A DNA stretch of 64,000 bases, taken from NCBI RefSeq assembly GCF_000218685.1, contig NW_006763294.1, forward strand, positions 1,343,712 to 1,407,711. The letters are read 5' to 3'. The position numbers and the translations under genes are program-made. The DNA comes from Serpula lacrymans var. lacrymans S7.9 (taxonomy: Eukaryota > Basidiomycota > Agaricomycetes > Boletales > Serpulaceae). Below the pieces are notes generated by a model, which saw only the letters and a program-made list of their open reading frames with translations, had not been told where the DNA came from and searched no databases. This document shows, piece by piece, positions 14,486 through 26,766 of this stretch (the first letter of the stretch is position 1; each line of letters begins with the position of its first letter).

Positions 14486-16520
14486 GAGGTGTGGCACTAC
14501 GTACACATTCCAGGTATAATAATTAATATTTCATTATTATTCGGGTTGTAATAACGATCGACAAAATGCTGTGTGTGCAAAATACAGTAGGCAGGAGACA
14601 TGGTTCATCAAGTGATTCACGTCAAGCTAAGTGCGTAGTAAGGTCTGTGTCTGGACTCGACAAGACTCATTGACGGTTTATCTTGATCCATGGCAAGGGC
14701 TCAGATGGTCTCATCTGAGGACATCACAATCTCAAGCATGCCGCTGCCGTATCTCCACGGGTTCAAAGATTTCAAGGAAATGAAGAATGGGGAAAGAGGA
14801 ACGACGTTTCTTCCGATACTGGTTATAGGACACAAGGGAATGTCGCTAAGATATTTCTGTTCTGATGAGGCCCGGAATGGTCCGTCGGTATAATATTTAC
14901 CTTATGCTTCTCGCTCTTCTGTGCTTCGACTTCGCCTTCTAAACGCCTTAGTCTCCCAACACGTGATAAATGTTTATCGGGCTTTGTCTGTAGACGTCTT
15001 AGACTAGAAAGACTGGGTCAGCTGTTGTCCTCTTGCAGTCATGGTACAGGGAAACCACTGCCACACTTATTACCTGCATCACAGAAGTACAGGAAGACTT
15101 GATGCTATGTTTGACTTGGGCTTTATCGTATCAGATTCTATACATTCATTCATCACTCCTGTCCACAGGCAATGTATTACAATGTTTTCCTATCCTGGTG
15201 CTCTCGGTCCTTTCTTTACGACAATCTCTCGGCCTACCCCAGACGTATAGACGAAGAGTTGCACGACCTGTGGGAGCGTCATCTGCCGTTACGTTTCGTA
15301 GGCGGTCGTGAAGAATACCAAGATAATCAACTTGTACTTGTGCTCGCTCCACAGGCATATGGACCGTGTTCAACCTCTGCTTGGGATTCTGGAACGTAAC
15401 ACACAGGTACTCGGGCATCACTGCCACTTGCAGTACAGACTGCATCACTTCTAAAGGCAACCGTTGTGTGCTGCTTGTCCAGAGAACATACTGCAATGAC
15501 ACGAGCATGCGTTGCAACGCCTTTAGGGTGGTTGCTCGACGACTTTGATGAATTCAAAGTTAGCCTATTTTTGACATATCGCTTCAATCTAATAACAGCC
15601 TGGGCTTGGTATCTTATTCGCTTCTCCGTTTACACGTGCACTCATGAGATCTTCTAGGCTATTTTTGAACACAGCGAACCTGCACTTACTCGATTGCCCA
15701 TTTCGCTCTTCTTTGCTGATATGACGATACGGTCGACGTCTTTTTGCCTCATATTAGCTGCTACTGGCACAGGCTGGCGATTGGCCGTTCAAAGTCCAAA
15801 GCGATACGGCTACCATGTGGGTGGTTGGTAGTGAGTATTGTGCTAGCTGCTTCTCAAACATACACGATGTCGATCGTTTCTCAGCTCATATCGAAGTGGA
15901 GCGCATCCAGCTGTCAAGCTGTCTATGCTAGTTATCATGACTTCGGCAGCCCTTCACGTGGCTGGCGACTGCATAGTAGTCTGATCAATTGCTGTGGTGT
16001 CAATCAGTGCAAATTGGGCTGTATCAGCTTATATCGACTACCGCTACCACACTCTTGGGTAAATCTCATTCAGCATTGTTGTCGTGCTTTTCGTAGTCAC
16101 CTCGGGATCACATTTTTCGTAGTATCTTTGTTGCAACCCCCATCTGCTACCGGCCATCATGAGGGATTTCCACGACTCTAGGATCCGGATCCTGCGACAA
16201 GATTCCCATTCCCGCCTGCTTCTCGAAAGCATGATACATACTACGTAATTTTGGATTGGATCCCAAGATCGCAACCTCAAGTCGTAGACTCGATCTCCAC
16301 CTTTTCGCACCGCACATCAATTTGGTCACAGGCGAACACTTGTGTATCTATCTCTTCCTGTATCTCAGGAAGTTAGTACGATCATATGCTCGTACCGGGA
16401 TACCGCATGGTGCGCACATAGTCCTAAAAGGTATATAAACTCGTCGGGATGGCAGTCACAGTTTCTTCACTCCCTCCAGTGTGCGCCGTGTTATCACATC
16501 CCTGTCAATTCCTTGTCACG
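14486..16520. other. Intergenic, about 2 kb, no supported gene
   Basis: Several 60-145 codon frames overlap on both strands at 15.0-16.3 kb, but none shows domains, a splice pattern or sequence complexity that I can support. The right end is the promoter of the first aspartic protease. Confidence 0.5.
16432..16438 (+). promoter_or_regulatory. TATA box of the first aspartic protease
   Basis: The perfect TATATAA lies 83 bp upstream of the protease ATG, a normal distance for a strongly expressed fungal secreted-enzyme gene. Confidence 0.6.
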
Positions 16521-17969
16521 ATGTTCCCTTCCTCCGCCTTGTTGTCTTTGCTCCTCGTGGCTTTGTCCGCCGTCTCCGCCACCCCCGTCAAGAGGGAGGC
16601 CAAGGCTGCCACTCTTGCCTTCACCGCCAAGGTTAACGCTTCTGGTTATGCCAACATTGCTGAGGCCGACAGGGCCCGTGCACAATCTCTGCGTCAGGGT
16701 GCTACTAAGGGCAAACGTGCTGCCAGCATCAGTGCTGCCAACACGGCTGTGACCTACACGGCTTCCGTTGGCGTTGGTAGCCCTGCTACCCAATGTGAGT
16801 GTTCTTATTTAAGAGCTCGGCTGATTTGATTGTCCTAATCTCAATTTGCAGACACCCTCCTCATTGACACTGGTAGCTCTAACACCTGGGTCGGTGCTTC
16901 TGCCAAGTACACCCCCACCAGCTCCAGCAAGGACACCGGTAACACTGTCGTGAGTATTCACCACACTGGTTTTGCACCTTTTCTGTTAATTTCTGACGTG
17001 CTTTCCTAATTAGTCTGTCTCTTACGGCTCTGGAAGCTTCTCCGGAGAGGAATACACCGACACCGTCACGCTCTCTTCTGACCTCGTTATCAAGGGCCAG
17101 TCGATCGGTGTCGCTTCCACCTCCACTGGCTTCAGCGGTGTTGATGGTATTCTCGGTGTTGGCCCCGTCGACTTGACCTCTGGCACTGTCAGCAACACCA
17201 ACACTGTGCCCACTGTCACCGACAACCTCTTCAGCGCTGGAACCATCACCGACGACGTCCTCGGTATCTTCTACGTTCCCGCTGCTGCTTCCGACAGCAC
17301 TGGTGAGTTGACCTTCGGTGGAACTGACTCGTCCAAGTACACCGGATCGATCGGCTACGTTCCCCTCACCTCCACATCGCCCGCCAGCGAGTACTGGGGT
17401 ATTGACCAGTCCATCACCTACGGCAGCACCAGCATCTTGAGCTCCACTGCTGGTATCGTCGACACTGGAACCACCCTTATCCTCATTGCCTCTGGTAAGC
17501 GTTTCGCGGTTTTGTGTTTATCGATTATTAATCTTGCGATTTTCAGATGCATTCTCCAAATACGAGTCTGCTACTGGTGGTAGCATGGACCAGACCACTG
17601 GTCTCCTCAAGATCAGCTCTGCCCAGTACAGCGCTCTCTCGCCCTTGAACTTCAAGATTGGTGGTACCACCTACGCTCTGTCTGCCAACGCCCAGATCTG
17701 GCCTCGTTCGTTGAACACCGCCCTTGGAGGTGACGCCAACAGCATCTACCTCGTTGTCTCCGACATTGGAACTGAATCCGGCTCCGGCCTTGACTTCATC
17801 AACGGTTACACTTTCCTGTACGTGACGAACCCTTTTTTTAGACCAGTCTTGAGCTTGATTCTGACATTTTTATGTGATCTACAGTGAGCGTTTCTACTCT
17901 GTCTTCGACACTGGCAACTCTCAGCTCGGTTTCGCCACCACCTCGCACACTGACGACACCAGCAACTGA
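16521..17969 (+). CDS. Secreted aspartic protease, polyporopepsin type (copy 1)
   Basis: This is a pepsin-family (A1) extracellular endopeptidase. The start at 16521 gives a signal peptide (MFPSSALLSLLLVALSAVSA), a pro-segment of about 70 residues with a dibasic GKR near its end, and the mature bilobed enzyme. The first catalytic Asp is in IDTGSSNTW, the flap Tyr in VSYGSGSFSG, and the second Asp in GIVDTGTTL. Four introns of about 55-65 bp are evident: after the codon before YTLLIDTG, after NTV, after LIAS and after GYTF. The stop is TGA at 17967-17969. The length of about 410 aa is typical of the milk-clotting enzyme of Irpex and its relatives. It has a tandem paralogue 3.2 kb downstream with the same intron positions. 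Confidence 0.95.
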
Positions 17970-19678
17970 GCGGTATAATTTCCGTCCCATTGCATTGTAA
18001 CGACACTTGTTTTGATACCACGAGGCATATACAATTATTTATAGATGGTTGTCTTATGAGTTTCGTACTGTAGAGGGGTGTCAAAAATACGGACATATTT
18101 GTGGATACAAAAATGTTGTAGTTACGCTGTTGTACACTCGATATCATCATATTTCCGCCATTCATGCATGGATTTATCTGGGATTCTGTTCATCGTGTGA
18201 ATGTCTGATTGTTGCAAGGCTGAGAATGTTCATCTCCAGACTTTTTCGAAAGAAGTTGAGCACGCTATGTGTTGTCACCGCGATGAACTCCTTTCGGTTG
18301 CTCGCTCGGTGTGCCAATGTACACACAAGCTTGGCACTTTTTATAACGTTCCTAAAGATCTTTAGCTGGTGGGAGATAGAGCGATGAGATAGCATCATAC
18401 CGACGAACCAATTGCAAGTAGATATATGATTGTTATCCAAAGACTCTGGGACCGACCTCATTCGAGCAGTTTTTGTATAGCGATTACTGTAGCGTTACGA
18501 AGCTAGGTTCATCACACGTCCACCAGCGAACTGAACCTATGATAGTATGCCGCATCGAAGATGTTGTGTGACATAGGGTATAAATCAAAACAAATTGTCA
18601 TTTCTACTGTTTTACTTACAGCTAAATTCATATCGAGAGCACACGTACAGGGAGACTAAACGGAGCGTGAATCATTTGACAGTGCCGGCACCGGCATGTG
18701 AGTCTGTCAGAGTCTAATCACATCGGTTTAGCCTTTTTTTCTAAGATCCAGTCTGATTTTTTCAACTCAATTCTCAATTTAACTCAATGGAAAGGTCAGG
18801 AAATGCTGCATAATCTGATCAACTGATATTCAGTGGAACTATATTCAAACCCAATAACGATTCTGAAAGGCCTGGAAGGCGGCAGGAGGCATGTAAAAGC
18901 TGAGTTTGACCTTGTCACAATCCAACTGGCACGAACCTAGCTCTATAGTATTGCTTTGCGTATGAGAGATCCAGTCATTTATCCCAGGTCCAACCTCTTT
19001 TACTCACTGTCTTTAGAGTCGGGCTGGAGTGACTGATGGGAGGTTGTTGCTGTAGCGCGTCGATTTTGAGGATGATCCTATGACCAGGCATGATAGATAC
19101 GTACACATGCACATATCTTCGTCGGAAGAATTCTCCTATGATAGAGGTGTCACTGACAACGACGCATCTTACGAGCGGTCATCGGCTCTTTGCGGTGTAC
19201 TGATCGTTTACGGCACCCTACATAAGTACTACAGCTTGTTCGCTCAAGTCATCGTTGTTTACTCGGATGCCTTTGTTTAGGTCGGTTCAGTCAAACCTGC
19301 GTACTGTGAGTCACCAGAAGCTTAATATCCCTGTTTTCCAACGAGTCTGGCACCCACTTGCGGGACAACCCCAATTCGAGTCTTAACTTAAACGAAATTG
19401 AAAAGTGGATTATTCCTTTACAGTGATTTGATTCCCGCACTCTTGCCAAGTCATTTCAAAGCCACCTGCATGAGCCTGCATGCCAAACGAACACGCTAAC
19501 ATGTTACATTGAGGCCGACCGCAGTACTAATGCGGCGTCCGAACTAGTACTGCTGCAGTACAAGTCCATACACGTGCCCCATTCATATACTGTACATAAA
19601 AGCTCGGATGGCCATTTACCAAAGGTCCCTCTCATTCTTGAACTAGTCGTCTCCCAAGTGCTTCGAAGTATACCTGCC
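17970..19678. other. Intergenic between the tandem proteases
   Basis: About 1.7 kb contains the 3' flank of copy 1 and the promoter of copy 2. I found no convincing gene. The sequence is not obviously duplicated from the region upstream of copy 1, so the duplication is either old or limited to the gene itself. Confidence 0.5.
19593..19600 (+). promoter_or_regulatory. TATA-like box of the second aspartic protease
   Basis: TACATAAA lies about 86 bp upstream of the first ATG, matching the spacing of the TATATAA in front of copy 1. Confidence 0.45.
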
Positions 19679-21126
19679 ATGATGTTCCCTTCCTCCGCTT
19701 TGCTGTCTTTACTCCTCGTGGCCGTCTCTATCGTCTCCGCCACTCCCGTCCGAAGAGAGCCCGCCACTCTTTCTTTCGTCGCCAAGGTCAACGCTTCTGG
19801 GACCTCCAACCTTGCTGAGATCGACCGAGCCCGTGCACAATCTCTTCTCCAGAGTGTCACCAAGGGCAAGCGCGATGGCACTGTCAGTGCTACCACCGAT
19901 GGTGTGAGCTACACGGCTTCTATCGGTGTTGGTACCCCGCCTACGCAATGTACGTTTGCTCCTTCGGGAACTTAATCTGATCTTGTTGTGCCAATCACGA
20001 TCTGCAGACACGCTCCTTATTGATACTGGTAGTTCGAACACCTGGGTTGGTGCCGCAGCTAAGTATACCCCCACCAGCTCTAGCAAGGACACTGGTAACA
20101 CTGTCGTGAGTGTTGACCAGTCTCGCGTTTTTCCTTCTGCTTTCTGACGCGTCATATCCTTAGTCCGTCTCGTATGGCTCTGGAAGCTTCTCGGGTAAGG
20201 AATACATCGACACTGTCACGCTTTCTTCCAGCCTCGTTATCAAAAGCCAGTCGATTGGTGTTGCCACCAACGCTACCGGCTTCAGCGGTGTTGATGGTAT
20301 TCTCGGTGTCGGTCCCGTCGACTTGACCTCTGGCACTGTCAGCAACACCGACACTGTGCCCACCGTCACCGACAACCTCTTCAGCGCTGGAACCATCACC
20401 AGCGACGTCCTTGGTATCTTCTTCTCCCCCGCTGCTGCTTCCGACAGCACTGGTGAGTTGACCTTTGGTGGCACCGATTCGTCCAAGTACACCGGCTCTA
20501 TCAACTACATTCCTATCACTTCTACGTCGCCCGCCAGCGAGTACTGGGGTATTGACCAGTCCATCACCTACGGCAGTACCAGCATCTTGAGCTCGACTTC
20601 TGGTATTGTCGACACTGGAACCACTCTCACTCTCATTGCCTCTGGTGGGTTTTTCGCCTTTTGATGTCGGTAGCTGGTGAAGGTTTAAATATCTGACTTT
20701 CAGATGCATTCTCCACCTACCAGACTGCTACGGGCGGTGTTATGGATAATGCCACTGGTCTTCTCAAGATTACCTCTGCCCAGTACAGCGCTCTGAAGCC
20801 CCTGGACTTCAACATTGGTGGTAACACCTACACTCTGTCTCCCAACGCGCAGATCTGGCCTCGTTCGTTGAACAGCGACATTGGTGGTGACAGCAGCAGC
20901 ATTTACCTCATTGTCTCTAACTTGGGTACGAAATCTGGCGGTGGCCTTGACTTCATCAACGGTTACACATTCCTGTAAGAGTCATTTCATTCTTTGATGA
21001 TTTCTGATTGATCTGAGGCGGGGTTTCGTGATGATCTACAGGCAGCGCTTCTACTCTGTCTTCGACACTGGCAACTCCCGTGTTGGCCTCGCTACCACGT
21101 CGCATACTAACGATAGCAGCAACTAA
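19679..21126 (+). CDS. Secreted aspartic protease, polyporopepsin type (copy 2)
   Basis: This is a close paralogue of the protease at 16.5-18.0 kb, with the same architecture and intron positions. It starts MMFPSSALL (two adjacent ATGs, 19679 and 19682), followed by a signal peptide, a pro-segment ending near KGKRDG, and the mature enzyme. The catalytic residues are present: IDTGSSNTW, flap YGSGSFSG and GIVDTGTTL. The stop is TAA at 21124-21126. Most differences from copy 1 are conservative. Copy 2 has IKSQSIGVATNATGF where copy 1 has IKGQSIGVASTSTGF, which adds an N-glycosylation sequon (NAT). It also has MDNATG, a second sequon absent from copy 1. The pair therefore probably differs in glycosylation and fine specificity rather than basic chemistry. 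Confidence 0.95.
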
Positions 21127-21633
21127 TGAGTCAATATATTCCTACCTTCATTACAATGACATTTGTTTATGTGCTGTCACTATATTTCGCTATTGTGAGT
21201 GGTGTGGACTGTTTGAACATTGACGATGATACTGTTGTAAGAGTGAAGCAGTACAGTGACTGATGGTAGGTTGTGAGCGCCGGGAAGGTGGATCAGAAAG
21301 ACATTTCCTCGTGCCGACGTGTACAGGGATGATGAGGATACAGCCACTGTTGGCTGTACATTGTGGTAGTGGTATTGAGGGTCGCATGGTGCCGGGCCGC
21401 GTTGGAAAGGAGAGTGAGCGGTGTGGCTGTGGCCCAAGTATAGGCCATCGATTAGATGTTCCACTTGCATGAGCGCCCAACTCAAGATCACCTGAGGGCG
21501 CAGGGCTTCTCTCTCTTGCTTGCGACAAGCACCGCCCACAGCTTGCGCTATAACCACCATCCCACCATCCTTCCTTCCTCTCCCCCATCTCCCCCCTCAT
21601 CGCCAGCATATCTTGCTCGCCGTCACCCCCAGC
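21127..21633. other. Intergenic, upstream of MAP kinase
   Basis: This is the 3' flank of protease copy 2 and the promoter/5' UTR of the kinase. A CT-rich tract (about 21555-21600) directly before the ATG is typical of fungal genes with strong housekeeping promoters. No gene is seen. Confidence 0.5.
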
Positions 21634-23544
<1,911 letters not shown>

Positions 23545-24256
23545 ACCAAGTTAACTGACTGCTACTGGCTGAGCTATATGATTGTGGACTCGAAAATATA
23601 GAGATCAGATAGGGGGATTTTTAAAGTGTGAAAAAGAAAGAGGAAGAAGTGTGCTGTGAATTTACTGTATCGTAGAATCGTTCTTACAACCCGGGATCGA
23701 TTATTGTCTGTAATCTCTTTTTGTTTTTGTTTTCTTTTTTTTTCTTCTGATGTGGATTAGAGATGTAAGTTGCTTCTGTGTGCTGAAATGGACAATTTTG
23801 GTTGGTTCTCTGCACTTCTTCGTTGTCACATGTCCTTGAAGCCTTGGGGTTTCATATATGCGACTGGGGATGATCGATTTTCAATGAACTTTACCGTCTA
23901 TACGCGAACCATAAGAGTCAGTCGGTGTTCCAGAGGGTCTTTTTTTCAGTCAGTCAGGGCTACTAAGATTACAAGGTATTCGAAACAGAAAAAAAGGGGG
24001 GAAGGGGGGGGGGAAGCGTTAGTATCCGTATAAAAGGGTTTGTTACAAGGGTATCTGTCTCGGGGTAAAAAGATGATAAGATGACGAAACTAGTATCATG
24101 ATATATGTGTTTTCTTTAAAAATGCAAAACACATTAAAAAAACAAAAAACACAGGACACTGAAACTTCCGGAAAAACCGAATATCGAACATCGACACATC
24201 GAGCCTCACACGCGACGGATGGGAAGGGGAGGGAGAGGGAGAGCGATCGGTGAGGA
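23545..24256. other. Convergent 3' region with a G-rich homopurine tract
   Basis: This lies between the 3' ends of the kinase (+) and the Fic gene (-). It contains T-rich tracts (about 23720-23750) and an uninterrupted purine run with long G stretches at about 23986-24017. No gene is seen. Confidence 0.55.
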
Positions 24257-26254
24257 TCAGACAATCCTCGTCACGTCTTCGAGAGATGTCGTCATGGAGG
24301 TGACAAAACAGTTCATCAAGGGCACAAAGTCGCCTTCCCAAGCCTGGCAAGAAAGAAAATAAAATGGGGGTTGAACGCGGCGAGATGAGAACAGACGGGG
24401 AGGGAAGGGCGGGGATGACTTACGATGTTCATGCTATCGTAGTACCCTTGTCGGCCCGCGGGGTCGAGGCAGAGGGGCGGGAAGCGGTGGCGAAGTAGGG
24501 GGATTGAAGAGACCAGTCTCGACATCCGCCCATTGCCATCCTGTATCCCAAGCAAGAAAAAGAAAAAGAAAAGAAAAACCATGTTCAATTATATTGTTCA
24601 CCACGCTTGATCACTCACGTCGAAGGGGTGACAGCGGACAAATGTGATCTGCAACCAAGCAGCGGTTGCAAACGGGTTCCGCCATCTCGCAATGTATTGC
24701 TAGTGAAGGCGTTCATTTTTTTCAATTCGGTTTTTGATGTTCGAGTAAAATGTTTGTTTCGAATGTCAGCACCAGACTTGTTTCAGCCGATTTAGCTGGA
24801 GGTTCTCTGCACTCACCCTGCCCATCTTGCAAATATAGTCTAGCTGCTGATCGACGCGCTCGGGAGGGCAGAACGCGAGGTTGTATTGACTGCTCCTGAT
24901 CATAAGCGTCTTCTGCGTGACTTGACGCGAACAACCGGCGTTGATGTAGCGCAGGTGGGTGCTACCATCGCCAAACTTGACTTTGGAAGAACGCATCATC
25001 TTGCTGTGAATACTCTTGAGCATCTCGGTCGTCAACAGCTCGACGTTCTCTTGGATCTTCATGATGTCCAGGTAGGCCTGTAGGTAACAAGCAGGAAGGG
25101 AGGAGTTAGCAGTGAAAAAGGGCAATGAGAGAAGGTAAAAGTGGAATACGCACGTCACTTATGTCTTGCAGCATATCTGAAACGGCTTCTCTTTCCTGAA
25201 TGACGCTTTCGGGGAGGCACTGGACTGCAGAAGGAGAAGGCCCGTCACGGACGATCTGCTCAGTGGACTGTATGTTCGATATACACATAAAAAAGTAGGA
25301 TAAAAATAAAGTCAATAAAGGAGGCAGCAAGGAAAAAGCAAGAAGGGATGGGGATACATTCCTCGTGCGTGAGCTTGAAAGTCTGCTCGACATGGTTAGA
25401 CTGGATCCAGCCATAGTTGAGGTAGTGTTGCTGATGGGACGAGGAGAGCCAAGCTGCCTGCAGCTCCTGTGCACCGGCGGGAAGCATGGGCCACGAAAAA
25501 GGGTTGGCATGCTCCCGAGCAGGCTTCCAGGTCTGGAAGAACGTCAGACTTCCGCTCTTGAGGGCTATAAAAGGAATTTTTTTAGACGTTTAAGGTCGCT
25601 TTTGGTAGTATGAAAGATGATTCGCGGGGCGAAAAAGCCTCACCTTGTTGCTGAGCATCGAGCTGTGCCTGTCTGCGAACGATGGTGACAAAGTCTTCGA
25701 AAGAGGACGAATATTTCGGATCGATGGAGTGTCGGACCTGACCCAGCGCCATCGCCGTCGTTATTTTGTGGATGAAAAAGCTGAGTGTCTGACTCACCTC
25801 GTCGTAGAGCTGGAGCGCAGTGCTGAGGGAGCCCCCAGTAGCACGGACGTCGGCGACTCTTACCTTGAAGAAGGGGCCAGGATATTTGGGCAGAAAGTAG
25901 TCTTCCCAAGACAAGGCAATCTGACGGACGTAACGTTGAATATCTGTTGGGACAGTTGCGATCTCGAGTACAGCCAAGCTCTCTTTGAGAGCCTGAGCAT
26001 CTGCGGAGGACATTCCATTAGGCAAAGTCTTGATCGCATCGACGATGTATTGCGATATAGAGTGAGAAAACGTCAGCTCAGCGTTAACATCAGCGGTGAA
26101 ATGCGGCCGCGCAACGAGAGCGCTAGCGCTGAGCCACTTTGAGTGAACTGAGAAGACTCACCACGAGCTGTGGTACGCCATTGTAGCTCCAGCGAGGGAT
26201 TTGGACTGGAGCTAGCTGGGGGCAGTGATACGGAACCTGGAAATCCACATTCAT
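24257..26254 (-). CDS. Fic-domain protein (probable AMPylating enzyme)
   Basis: Fic proteins usually transfer AMP from ATP to a target hydroxyl. Threading the exons gives about 460 residues from ATG 26254 (MNVDFQVPYHCPQ) to TGA 24257. The catalytic motif HPFxDGNGRxxR is complete and is formed across an intron: HPFD at about 24605-24616, then DGNGRMSRL at about 24515-24541. The preceding flap and core read RYINAGCSRQ, then CPPERVDQQLDYICKMGR, as expected for the Fic fold. The tail YYDSMNIAWEGDFVPLMNCF is also typical. An N-terminal helical segment with an IHKITTAM stretch precedes the core. About 110 residues upstream of the catalytic His lies SVIQER, in the place of the usual inhibitory (S/T)xxxE(G/N); the Glu is kept but the last residue is Arg. 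I see no signal peptide or clear anchor. The target is unknown. Confidence 0.87.
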
Positions 26255-26766
26255 CCTGGTGGGCTTGGGTTGCAGAATGCAAGGGGATGCGATGGCATTT
26301 GAGGTTCTGATACCAGACTGCTCTTTTTGCAACGGCGAATCGGCTTACATACTACGCTGTGGTGCTCTCAGTGGCGACGGCGGTCCGACATTGGCTGTCC
26401 CAACAAAAAGAAATGTATGTATCCTTGCACTGAGAATTGCATGCGATCTGCAATATAAAGCAGTCAGTTCAGCGTTAGTGGCAAAGATAGTGAGATGGTA
26501 TTTATATGAGAGCAATTGCCCAAGAGATTGGTTTGTACGTATAGTCTAATCTTCTCCGGGCATCCTATCGACGATCTTTGATAAAGCCTCTTATAACCCA
26601 TATGTGCTACATGTTCTCCCGGTCAGAATTCCAGCCGTTGACTACAACCGTTAACACGGGTGTTCCGCTCAAATCCAAATGAATACAAATCATTAGTACA
26701 ATACATATCCGGTGCTCAACCGTCAACATTCCAGCTTTTAGATTTTTTCGCGGTAGCTTATGTTTT
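26255..26766. other. Intergenic, promoter of the Fic gene
   Basis: About 0.5 kb lies between two minus-strand genes. It holds the 3' flank of the tryptophan gene and the promoter of the Fic gene. Nothing else is recognised. Confidence 0.5.

Noticed and set aside
15033..16310. Cluster of overlapping 60-145 codon frames between halogenase and protease
   Set aside because: Frames occur on both strands at the same place, show no domain or splice logic, and look like chance open frames.
19504..20709. Long minus-strand frames of up to 185 codons over the second protease
   Set aside because: They are antisense shadows of a clear protease gene, caused by its GC-biased third positions.
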